Assembly: GCA_003152595.1 (NCBI GenBank)
Contig: PMAM01000344.1
Span: forward strand, 8,419 to 15,051
Origin: Acidobacterium sp.
GTDB lineage: Bacteria; Acidobacteriota; Terriglobia; Terriglobales; Acidobacteriaceae
Reading direction: 5' to 3'
Length of the DNA: 6,633 bases
Shown here in pieces: positions 1 through 5,884 of the stretch; position 1 is the first letter of the stretch; each line of letters opens with the position of its first letter. Below the pieces are notes generated by a model, which was given only the letters and a program-made list of their open reading frames with translations, had not been told where the DNA came from and ran no database searches. Position numbers and translations under genes: made by a program.

Positions 1-23
1 GGTTGAAAAGTACGCTTGGGCAT
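1..23 (-). CDS. rpmH: 50S ribosomal protein L34, 5' end only (partial)
   Basis: Read on the minus strand from an ATG at 23-21, the codons give MPKRTFQ, followed by CC, the first two bases of a Pro codon. M-P-K-R-T-F-Q-P is the near-invariant N-terminus of bacterial L34, a small (about 44-50 residue), very basic protein of the large ribosomal subunit. Only seven full codons are inside the window, so the call rests on this signature plus context: rpmH transcribed divergently from dnaA is a classical arrangement around bacterial origins, normally leading into rnpA, yidD and yidC. An AGGAG ribosome-binding site lies 11 nt upstream. The fragment is too short to be picked up by ORF finders. The start is certain if the identification is right. 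The remainder lies outside the window. Confidence 0.88.
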
Positions 24-34
24 GGAAGAACTGG

Positions 35-39
35 CTCCT
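35..39 (-). promoter_or_regulatory. Ribosome-binding site of rpmH
   Basis: AGGAG on the minus strand, 11 nt before the rpmH ATG at 23-21. The spacing is slightly long, but it is the only Shine-Dalgarno-like word in this leader, and it supports translation starting at MPKRTFQ. Confidence 0.6.
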
Positions 40-156
40 GATCTTTTTCAATTTCGGCTGGATGCGCATCGCGTCGTTTCGTTGATTTTCCGGACGCGCA
101 ACGGCTCGGATTGGCCGCGCGACTGCAGAGAACACGACTTATCGCGGCAAGAATCG

Positions 157-185
157 AGTATATCTCATCGCATTTCTGCCCGCAA
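157..185 (-). promoter_or_regulatory. Candidate sigma-70-type promoter for rpmH
   Basis: On the minus strand, TTGCGG (185-180) is followed after exactly 17 nt by TATACT (162-157). The -10 matches the consensus at 5 of 6 positions and the -35 at 3 of 6. Initiation would fall near position 150, giving a leader of roughly 125-130 nt before rpmH. This is the best promoter-like arrangement I find by eye on either strand of the intergenic region. It is a motif match only; acidobacterial promoter consensus may differ. Confidence 0.45.
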
Positions 186-263
186 AAATCGCGCTCTCTT
201 ACTTTTTTTCACCAGCATCGGTGCAACTTTCGTGCGCGCGAAATTTTTCTGTTCCGATGTCGC

Positions 264-291
264 TTCTCTTCGCCTCTGGCTGTGCTACTAT
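264..291 (+). promoter_or_regulatory. Weak candidate promoter for dnaA
   Basis: TGC-TACTAT at 283-291 resembles an extended -10 element (TGn plus a hexamer with 4 of 6 matches). A poor -35 (TTCTCT, 264-269) sits 16 nt upstream of the hexamer. Transcription would start near 298, leaving a leader of about 220 nt before the dnaA ATG. A second option, TTGACC at 346-351, has a good -35 but no acceptable -10 at 17 nt. Neither is strong. Confidence 0.25.
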
Positions 292-308
292 CGGCAACGT
301 TCACTTAA

Positions 309-351
309 GATTTTTTCGACGCCATGCGGTAGTCGGAAGGATTTTTTGACC
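309..351 (+). repeat. Imperfect direct repeat with T6 tracts
   Basis: GATTTTTTCGAC (309-320) and GATTTTTTGACC (340-351) share an eight-base core plus a GAC, and start 31 bp apart, close to three helical turns. They lie in the dnaA leader within the putative origin. Phased T-tracts can bend DNA or mark unwinding regions in origins, but that role is inferred only from position. Confidence 0.45.
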
Positions 352-462
352 GTCGCTTCCGATGCGTGACAGATCGGAGCCACTCCCGGCCAGTACAGAA
401 TTGCCCCTGCAATCGCCCTGCTTCCACACGCCAGGGATCACCTTGGGCATTTCTGCATTTCG

Positions 463-477
463 GTCTGCGGCGCAGAC
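463..477. repeat. 15-bp palindrome upstream of the dnaA ribosome-binding site
   Basis: GTCTGCG and CGCAGAC flank a single central G (position 470), forming a perfect inverted repeat. As RNA it could fold into a six-pair stem with a three-base loop about 30 nt before the dnaA Shine-Dalgarno. It could equally be a dimeric-protein operator. No T-run follows, so it is not an intrinsic terminator. Confidence 0.4.
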
Positions 478-506
478 GGTCGCTTCCACTCCCGGGCGTT
501 TGCCAC

Positions 507-513
507 AAGAGGA
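507..513 (+). promoter_or_regulatory. Ribosome-binding site of dnaA
   Basis: AAGAGGA lies 6 nt before the ATG at 520-522. This spacing selects ATG 520 over the in-frame TTG two codons upstream (514), which would sit directly against the motif. Confidence 0.7.
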
Positions 514-519
514 TTGCGC

Positions 520-1953
520 ATGTCTTTCGCCGTCACGCCTTCTGTTGCTCTCAATCCCTGGGTTCAAATCCTGGCTGCGCTCGAAAAGAAGGTTAACCGG
601 CAATCGTTCGATACCTGGCTTAAGCCCACTCGCTACAGCTACACGCGCGAGCGGATGTTGTACGTGCGCATTCCGACTCCTGAGTTCAAGCATGTCGGCG
701 ATCGCTACGGCGATCTGATTCAGGAAGCGATCGAGAATCTGCATCTTGAGTTCGACGACGTCTCCTTCATCACTCCGGACGAGGATCCGACGATTCCGCG
801 GGTGCGCGAAGACGGCGGCTTTGCTCCCTCTTCTTCGACACCGATTGCGAATCTCCATGCCAACGGCGCTGCGCTGCGTCCCGCGCAGCCTGCTGGACCC
901 CAGCAGGCTCGGTTCGACTGGTCGACGGCGGCGCAGCTGAACGCTCGCTATACTTTCGACGCGTTCGTCTGCGGGCCCGGCAATCAGTTCGCGCGCGCTG
1001 CCGCCATGGCCGTCGCCGAATCGCCCGCCAAAGCCTACAATCCGCTCTTCCTCTACGGCGGCGTGGGCATGGGCAAGACGCATCTGATGCACGCGATCGG
1101 TCATGAAGTGAAGCTGCGCAATCCTGGCGCTTCCATCTCTTACGTCTCGGCCGAGAAGTTCACCAACGAGATGATCAGCTCGGTGCGCTTCGACAAGATG
1201 ACCAGCTTCCGCGACCGCTTCCGCACCGTGGATGTGCTGCTCATCGACGACATCCAGTTCCTCTCGCAGAAAGAGCGCACTCAGGAGGAGTTCTTCCACA
1301 CCTTCAACGCTCTGCACGAGAATATGAAACAGATCGTGATCGCTTCGGACCGGCCGCCGCGCGAGCTGGCCGAGGTGGAAGATCGTCTGCGCAGCCGTTT
1401 TGAGTGGGGCCTGATCGCTGACATTCAGCCGCCCGATCTTGAAACGAAAGTCGCCATCCTTCAGAAGAAGGCGGAGAACGAGCATCTGCCGCAGCCGCTG
1501 CCCATGGATGTGGCGCTGTTCATCGCCTCGAATGTGCGAACCAATGTGCGCGAGCTGGAAGGCGCCCTGGTGCGGCTGATCGCGTGGTGCGGCCTCAACG
1601 GGCTGGAGATTACGCTGCCGACCGCGCAGCAGTGCCTGAAGCAATTCATCGACACGCAGGTGCGCAAGATCACGATTGAGTCGATCCAGCGCGCGGTGGC
1701 CGAGCAGTTCGGCATGCGCGTGGCGGAGCTGAAGCAGCGAAACAACTCGCGCGCGGTCGTGGTGCCGCGCCAGATCGCGATGTATCTGGCCAAGCAGATG
1801 ACGGAAGCGTCGCTGCCCGAGATCGGGCGGCAGTTTGGCGGCAAGCACCACACTACAGTGATGCACTCGATCGGCAAGATCGACGAGCAGCGCCGCAACG
1901 ACAAAAACCTGAACAGCACCCTGAACAAGCTGCAGGAAACCCTGAACGGCTAG
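520..1953 (+). CDS. dnaA: Chromosomal replication initiator protein DnaA
   Basis: The AAA+ ATPase that binds oriC, melts the origin and recruits the replicative helicase. The protein is complete at 477 residues, normal for the family. Domain I covers about residues 1-85 (NPWVQILAALEKKV...SFDTWLKP). A variable, Pro/Ala/Ser-rich linker (domain II) runs to about 135. Domain III begins near LNARYTFDAFVCG. Walker A is GGVGMGKT at 180-187, with Lys186. Walker B is VLLIDD, ending at Asp243-Asp244. Sensor I is around 272-280 (IVIASDRPP), the arginine-finger box EDRLRSRFEWGL at 287-298, and sensor II NVRELEG with Arg344. Domain IV carries the DNA-binding signature IGRQFGGKHHTTVMHSI at about 435-451. 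Its GGKHH replaces the E. coli GGRDH, a variant I recall from other phyla. The gene ends in tandem TAG TAG. It is divergent from rpmH, and no dnaN follows; instead a convergent oxidoreductase gene starts its 3' end 41 bp away. Start chosen from the ribosome-binding site. Confidence 0.98.
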   Translation: MSFAVTPSVALNPWVQILAALEKKVNRQSFDTWLKPTRYSYTRERMLYVRIPTPEFKHVGDRYGDLIQEAIENLHLEFDDVSFITPDEDPTIPRVREDGGFAPSSSTPIANLHANGAALRPAQPAGPQQARFDWSTAAQLNARYTFDAFVCGPGNQFARAAAMAVAESPAKAYNPLFLYGGVGMGKTHLMHAIGHEVKLRNPGASISYVSAEKFTNEMISSVRFDKMTSFRDRFRTVDVLLIDDIQFLSQKERTQEEFFHTFNALHENMKQIVIASDRPPRELAEVEDRLRSRFEWGLIADIQPPDLETKVAILQKKAENEHLPQPLPMDVALFIASNVRTNVRELEGALVRLIAWCGLNGLEITLPTAQQCLKQFIDTQVRKITIESIQRAVAEQFGMRVAELKQRNNSRAVVVPRQIAMYLAKQMTEASLPEIGRQFGGKHHTTVMHSIGKIDEQRRNDKNLNSTLNKLQETLNG

Positions 1954-1961
1954 TAGTGGCA

Positions 1962-1978
1962 GTACGGACGCGCCGTAC
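1962..1978. terminator. Hairpin between convergent dnaA and oxidoreductase genes
   Basis: GTACGG (1962-1967) and CCGTAC (1973-1978) form a perfect six-pair stem with a five-base loop, placed in the 41-bp gap between two converging genes. There is no T-run on either side, so it is not a canonical intrinsic terminator. It may serve as a bidirectional RNA 3'-end stem or be incidental. Confidence 0.35.
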
Positions 1979-1994
1979 GACGCAACGGAGTCCT

Positions 1995-3104
1995 CTACAG
2001 CCCCTTCAACCCCGCCGCCACGTAGATCTGCGACATGTACGTCAAGTCGCGCAGGCCTTCCTCCCCCGGGGTCTTCGCCTCGTGGTTTTCCCAGACGCAC
2101 TCGGCCAGATGATCGGCCTGGCGTACGAAGTCCCAGGGATCCTTGTCCGGCTCGGGCATATTCAGGTCCTGTCCACCGGCCAGGTGCGCGGTGAGCAGTT
2201 TGCCCTGATAGGGAAACGCCGGCTCCATCGCGATCCAGCCCTTCGATCCGTGCACCTTGAAGAATCCTCCGCCGCCGGTGTCTCCGCCGTAGGTCGTGTT
2301 ACAGCTCGCGAGAATGCCCGACGGAAACTTCATCGTCCAGCCGTCGTTCTCTTCCACCTCGTTGAACCGGCCGTCGTGGTCGATCACTGACGAGTTTGCC
2401 TTGATGTCGCCCGGCTCTTCGCCGGTGAGATAGCGGCAGGCGTTCAACGAATAGACGCCCACGTCCATCAGCGGACCGCCGCCGGCCATCTTCTTGTTCA
2501 GCCGCCACTCGCCCGCCTGGATCGGGAATCCGAAACCGCTCTCGATCACCTGCACCTGCCCGATCTGTCCGGAGCGGATCAGCTCGATCGCTTTCAGGTG
2601 GACGGGATTGTACTGGCAGCGGTAGGCAATCATCAGCTTCACATTATGTTTGCGGCAGGCTTCGATCATCGCCTTGCAGTCGGCCACACTGGTCGCCATC
2701 GGCTTCTCGCACAGCACGTGCTTGCCGGCCTTCGCGGCGCGGATGGTGTATTCCGCGTGCATGGAGTTGGGCAGCGCGATGTACACCGCATCGATGTCCT
2801 TGTTCTGCGCAATGTCGTCGAAGTTGTCGTAGCCATAGATGGAGGGCGAGGGTACGTTGTACATCGCGGCCTGCTTTTCGGCTTTCTCACGATGCCCGCT
2901 CACCAGCGCCGTGATCTTTCCCGTCTTCGACAGCTCGACCGCGGGCATGAAATGGCCCATCGAGATGCGGCCCAGGGCCACGATGCACCAGCGGAATTTG
3001 CGTTGCGAGATTTCGCCGCCGGTCTGTGCGTCCAGATTCGGCAGGGCGCCGGCCAGAGCCGTCATCGCACTGAGGCGGGAAAAGTCGCGGCGGTTGAGCT
3101 TCAT
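1995..3104 (-). CDS. Tat-exported Gfo/Idh/MocA oxidoreductase, glucose-fructose oxidoreductase-like
   Basis: A nicotinamide-dependent sugar or polyol oxidoreductase of 369 residues. The N-terminus carries a twin-arginine signal (N-R-R-D-F at 4-8, then a short hydrophobic stretch to about 26), so the folded enzyme is probably exported with its cofactor bound. The Rossmann domain starts at FRWCIVALGRISMG (38-50). Family motifs follow: DAVYIALPNSMHAEY (105-119), the catalytic EKPMA at 133-137 with Lys134, and MDVGVYSLNACRY (213-225) with Asp214 and Tyr218, matching the Asp/Tyr pair of Zymomonas GFOR. From memory, similarity to that enzyme extends through YRCQYNP, LTGEEP and the C-terminal PGEEGLRD. 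The substrate cannot be read from sequence; a dehydrogenase with dissociable cofactor is equally possible. ATG 3104 is chosen because GGAGGG lies 8 nt upstream and the Tat signal begins there; an in-frame start at 3170 would add an unlikely 22-residue extension. A permease gene lies 81 bp upstream on the same strand. Confidence 0.9.
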   Translation of the reverse strand: MKLNRRDFSRLSAMTALAGALPNLDAQTGGEISQRKFRWCIVALGRISMGHFMPAVELSKTGKITALVSGHREKAEKQAAMYNVPSPSIYGYDNFDDIAQNKDIDAVYIALPNSMHAEYTIRAAKAGKHVLCEKPMATSVADCKAMIEACRKHNVKLMIAYRCQYNPVHLKAIELIRSGQIGQVQVIESGFGFPIQAGEWRLNKKMAGGGPLMDVGVYSLNACRYLTGEEPGDIKANSSVIDHDGRFNEVEENDGWTMKFPSGILASCNTTYGGDTGGGGFFKVHGSKGWIAMEPAFPYQGKLLTAHLAGGQDLNMPEPDKDPWDFVRQADHLAECVWENHEAKTPGEEGLRDLTYMSQIYVAAGLKGL

Positions 3105-3112
3105 CAGGAAAT

Positions 3113-3130
3113 CCCTCCGCGGCCATTGTA
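3113..3130 (-). promoter_or_regulatory. Ribosome-binding site and candidate -10 of the oxidoreductase gene
   Basis: GGAGGG (3118-3113) is a clear Shine-Dalgarno, 8 nt before ATG 3104. Just upstream, TACAAT (3130-3125) matches the -10 consensus at 5 of 6 positions. The only -35-like word is TTCGCA, 15 nt farther up, which is short spacing. If used, this promoter gives a leader of only about 14 nt and lets the gene be expressed independently of the permease. The ribosome-binding site is firm; the promoter is tentative. Confidence 0.45.
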
Positions 3131-3185
3131 GGGCTTCCCAACAAATGCGAATCGCCAGTGCGCCCGGCACACAATCTTCGACGCG

Positions 3186-3728
3186 CTATTCCTCCCGCAA
3201 CAAGGCCGCCGGTTCCACGCTCACCGCCCGCTGCGCAGGAACCGCGGCGGCCATGATGCCGATGAGCACCATCGCGCCGACAGCTCCAGTAACGACGAGC
3301 GGATCGTAGACCGTCGCCTCATACACAATGCTGGCCAGCACACGGGTGCCCAGCGCACCCAGCACCAGGCCTGCCACCGATCCGACGCCCAGCAGCAGCA
3401 TCGTCCGGCCCAGAGCAGCCCGTAGCACCTGCGCGCGCTGCGCGCCGAGCGCGACGCGAATCCCCATCTCACGCAGCCGCCGCGCGACCGCATAGCTAGC
3501 CATGCCAAAGATTCCGGTGGCGGCAAGAATGCCGGCCAGCAATCCCAGCACGCCGAGAGCTACGGTGGCGACGCGCGCCGGCAGAAGAACCAGCGCCAGC
3601 GCATCCGGCCAGCTTTGAATCGTTACCGGCAGGCTGGGATCGATCTTCGCCATCATTGTTTCGAGCGCCGCAGCGATCTCAGCGGGCGGGCGATTGGAGC
3701 GCACCACCAGCGTTGCGTCGTTATCGTT
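3186..3728 (-). pseudogene. ADOP-family permease, C-terminal part in shifted frame
   Basis: These 180 codons continue the permease gene that stops at 3727, but one frame over. The sequence resumes with NDNDATLVVRSNRPPAEIAA, completing the second periplasmic MacB-like domain, and then gives a complete FtsX-type module. A hydrophobic helix (VATVALGVLGLLAGILAATG) is followed by the typical ADOP sequence RRLREMGIRVALGAQ, two more membrane segments, and the family-style end VEPAALLREE. Joined to the preceding part with one base skipped at 3729, the product is 811 residues, normal for the N-terminally short form of this family. The frame is open upstream to an ATG at 3899, but that stretch overlaps the other part and reads as nonsense. 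No Shine-Dalgarno supports a separate start. I infer one broken gene, or a sequencing/assembly error, rather than two genes. Confidence 0.8.
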
Positions 3729-5622
3729 AGTTCTGAGCCAGCGGCCAGAACATCGCAGCTTCCTGATCCTCCGTGAGGGAGTCGTACTTGCCGTCCTCGA
3801 CCACGCCGACGACTTCGTAGAGCGTCGCCCCGTGCGATCCGGGTTCAGCGAAGTGGCGGCCCAGCGCTGCCGGGGCGCTCCCAAAGAGCGTGCGCGCAAA
3901 CGTCTCGTTCACCAGGGCTACCTGCGGGGCCTCCCTGACGTCATGCCAGATGAGATCGCGCCCCGCGACCAGCCGCGTTCGAGCCGCATTGAGATAGCCC
4001 GGCGAGACGGTGTAAAACTTCGCCGTCAAGGCACTGTTCGAACCGCGAAAATCCTGCGTGCCCTCCCGATAGACCGGCGTGCTGCTGCCTCCGGTATTGA
4101 GGGGCGGCTCGTCGATGGTGCCCACTGCGGTCACGCCTGGAATCAGCGACGCCTGCTCGATCATGCGTTTCTGCACTGGCAGGGACGCCTCGTCGGAGTA
4201 GCCCGCCATCTTCATCTCGGTCTGCGCCAGCACCGCGCCTTCGGGCTCAAAGCCGATCGGCGCGTGCAGCTGCCGGTTCATTCCGCGCAGACCGACCAGA
4301 GCACACGTGACCAGAAGCGCGCACAAAGCCACCTGCAATCCCAGCAGCAGATCGCGTACGGTCATGCGCCGAAACACGGTCTGCGCGGTTCCCTTCATCA
4401 CCTGCATCGCGTCGATCTGCCAGATCTGGCGCGCGGTGAGCAGCGCCGGCAACACACAGCTCGCTGCGGCCAGCAGCACGGCGATTCCGTACACGCGCGC
4501 GTCGGCCGGGACGGTCACGTGAATCGGCAGCGCGGGAACGGGATGCCATTGGCTCAGGATTTTCATCAGCGCTACCGATGCCATGGTTCCGATCGCTCCG
4601 CCGCCCACTGACAACAGCGCGGCCTCCGCCAGCACCTGGCGCAACACGCGCCAGCGGCTCGAGCCAATGGCCACGCGAATGGCCAGCTCACGGCCGCGAT
4701 CCGCGGCACGCGCGGCGAAGATGCTTGCGAGATTGACGCACGCCGCTGCCAGCACCAGAAGAGCCAACAGCAGCAACGCAGCCAGAAAACCCCGCGCCGC
4801 ATCGCCGATCTGGTCGCCAAATAGGCCCGCCTTTACCAGCCGGAAGCCGAGGTGGTCGTCGTCCACCGGGTTCTGCTTTTCCATTTGTGCCGCGACGGTG
4901 GCGAGGTCATTCGACGCCTGCTGCGCGGTGACGCCAGGCTTGAGTTCGCCAACGACGAAGAGACCATGGTTATAGCGCTTGTTGAGGTAGCTGTAGCCCT
5001 CGATCTGCTCCTCATTGATCATCGGCGCCCAGAAATCCGGCCACAGGAACATCTCGGTCCCGTGGAACTCGGGGGCGGCTACGCCGATGACGGTGAACGG
5101 ATGCTTGTTCAGATCGATGGTGGTGCCGATGATCCTCGGTTCGGCCCCAAAACGCGCACGCCAGAACGAATCGCTCAGCACGACATACGGCGCAGAGTTC
5201 GGCCCGTGCTCATCGCTCTCGTGGAAGAGCCGTCCAGCCTCTGGCTGCACGCCGAGCATGTCGAAGTAGCTGCCCGACACCTCGTACATCCAGCTCTTTT
5301 TTGCCAGGCCACCGCCGCTGCTCACGGCAGCCTCGCCGATGCGAAACGCCGCCATGTCGCTGAAGGTCGAATTGCGCGCGCGCAAATCCTGGAAATCGGG
5401 GTAGGAGTGGCTGATATAGCCGTGCTCCTTGTGCTCGATCTGCCAAAGGCGTTCGGCCCCCGCCACGTTGAGCGGGCGCAGAACCGCGGCATTCAATACC
5501 CCGAAGACGACCAGGTTCGCCATGATCGCCATGGTCAGCGACAGAACCGCGACGAGGACAAATCCCGGCGAATGGCGCAGGCGCCGCGCGGCAACTCGAA
5601 GATCACCGAAGAAGTCGGACAC
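3727..5622 (-). CDS. ADOP-family MacB/FtsX-like permease, N-terminal part ending at a frameshift
   Basis: A membrane permease subunit of the ABC3 (MacB/FtsX) type, in the 'acidobacterial duplicated orphan permease' family. These have two MacB_PCD-plus-FtsX halves and usually no adjacent ATPase; none is seen here. This part has 631 residues: a short cytoplasmic start (SDFFGDLRVAARRLRHSPGF), TM1 at about 21-43, a first periplasmic domain to about 270 (SYPDFQDLRARN, YEVSGSYFDMLGVQPEAGR, DEHGPNSAPYVVLS), a three-helix FtsX module at about 276-400 with ADRGRELAIRVAIGSSR, TM5 at about 424-446, and most of the second periplasmic domain up to EDGKYDSLTED. It ends abruptly at PLAQN-TAA, where the family continues. 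GTG 5622 is chosen as start because AGGAGG lies 5 nt upstream; the in-frame ATG at 5688 would place that ribosome-binding site inside the gene and add 22 atypical residues. The substrate is unknown. As read, the protein lacks its last FtsX module and is probably non-functional unless the shift is an error. Confidence 0.88.
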   Translation of the reverse strand: MSDFFGDLRVAARRLRHSPGFVLVAVLSLTMAIMANLVVFGVLNAAVLRPLNVAGAERLWQIEHKEHGYISHSYPDFQDLRARNSTFSDMAAFRIGEAAVSSGGGLAKKSWMYEVSGSYFDMLGVQPEAGRLFHESDEHGPNSAPYVVLSDSFWRARFGAEPRIIGTTIDLNKHPFTVIGVAAPEFHGTEMFLWPDFWAPMINEEQIEGYSYLNKRYNHGLFVVGELKPGVTAQQASNDLATVAAQMEKQNPVDDDHLGFRLVKAGLFGDQIGDAARGFLAALLLLALLVLAAACVNLASIFAARAADRGRELAIRVAIGSSRWRVLRQVLAEAALLSVGGGAIGTMASVALMKILSQWHPVPALPIHVTVPADARVYGIAVLLAAASCVLPALLTARQIWQIDAMQVMKGTAQTVFRRMTVRDLLLGLQVALCALLVTCALVGLRGMNRQLHAPIGFEPEGAVLAQTEMKMAGYSDEASLPVQKRMIEQASLIPGVTAVGTIDEPPLNTGGSSTPVYREGTQDFRGSNSALTAKFYTVSPGYLNAARTRLVAGRDLIWHDVREAPQVALVNETFARTLFGSAPAALGRHFAEPGSHGATLYEVVGVVEDGKYDSLTEDQEAAMFWPLAQN

Positions 5623-5627
5623 TGGCT

Positions 5628-5633
5628 CCTCCT
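5628..5633 (-). promoter_or_regulatory. Ribosome-binding site fixing the GTG start of the permease
   Basis: A perfect AGGAGG on the minus strand, 5 nt before GTG at 5622-5620. It decides the start against the longer in-frame ATG at 5688, and the resulting N-terminus (V/M-SDFFGDLR) is typical of short-form ADOP proteins. Confidence 0.75.
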
Positions 5634-5841
5634 GATTTTGACCAGAAAGCCTCGATCTCTTGCTGCATCTGCGAGTCCATCCTGCCAAAAGCCTAACTGC
5701 GAAGGAAATATGGCACTTGGTGGCGGATTAGCGGCACTGCGCCCCGCAACGCTTGTCCAAAATCCCGCAGCGGCGTCCATTCCCGGACAGGGTGTCGCGG
5801 CACCCGCATAGGAACCTTCCCAGGATTGCATCATCGGTTAT

Positions 5842-5876
5842 CTGTACCCTGTGCCCTGCACCCTGTACCCTGTCCT
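5842..5876 (+). repeat. Five-copy degenerate CTGTACC heptamer repeat
   Basis: Five contiguous 7-bp units: CTGTACC, CTGTGCC, CTGCACC, CTGTACC, CTGTCCT. Four keep the CTG start and CC end exactly. The array lies between the divergent permease and hydrolase genes and ends 8 nt before the hydrolase ATG, filling the position where a ribosome-binding site would be. From memory, CCCTGTACCCTGT-type arrays occur between genes in several bacterial groups; their function is not established. Apart from this array, a short GGGTG/CACCC inverted repeat (5790-5805) and the permease ribosome-binding site, I see nothing in the 5623-5884 intergenic region. Confidence 0.8.
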
Positions 5877-5884
5877 CACCTGCG

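Larger units (their letters stand above)
24..519. other. Divergent rpmH-dnaA intergenic region, putative oriC
   Basis: This 496-bp stretch has no supportable gene; the frames open across it translate to sequence without family resemblance. Its position between divergent rpmH and dnaA is where many bacteria carry oriC, and it is visibly richer in A/T runs than the flanking genes (T or A tracts at 184-188, 203-209, 244-248, 311-316 and 342-347). It also contains a perfect 10-bp palindrome GATGCGCATC (61-70), an inverted repeat TTTCG/CGAAA (228-243), three copies of GTCGCTTC (259-266, 352-359, 479-486) and two of TTCCGATG (252-259, 357-364). No TTATCCACA-type DnaA box is present on either strand. 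The nearest are degenerate: TTTGCCACA (499-507, 7 of 9 matches), GCTTCCACA (420-428, 6 of 9) and GCTTCCACT (482-490). Origin function is therefore inferred mainly from synteny. Confidence 0.5.

Noticed and set aside
16..369. A 117-codon plus-strand frame (TTG start) and a nested 65-codon frame in the origin region
   Set aside because: No ribosome-binding site or recognisable domain, it overlaps the rpmH start, and the region behaves as regulatory intergenic DNA.
301..2100. A 599-codon open frame on the minus strand across dnaA
   Set aside because: It is the antisense shadow of dnaA. The translation is rich in Arg, His and Leu without family motifs, and long antisense frames are expected in GC-rich coding DNA.
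3727..3735. Programmed +1 frameshift of the prfB type in the permease
   Set aside because: The stop context AAC TAA C is only superficially similar, slippage of the P-site codon would mismatch, and no Shine-Dalgarno-like stimulator is seen. A mutation or error explains it better.
3694..4611. Long plus-strand frames antisense to the permease (also 4852-5811)
   Set aside because: Compositional shadows of the permease coding strand, with no domain resemblance.
5611..5685. Short minus-strand frame MDSQMQQEIEAFW... (25 codons) overlapping the permease start, a possible leader peptide
   Set aside because: No clear ribosome-binding site and no recognised peptide; the length is within chance expectation. 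Kept only as a remote possibility of translational coupling.
5623..5688. In-frame N-terminal extension of the permease to ATG 5688
   Set aside because: The extra 22 residues are unlike the family, and the perfect AGGAGG before GTG 5622 marks the real start.
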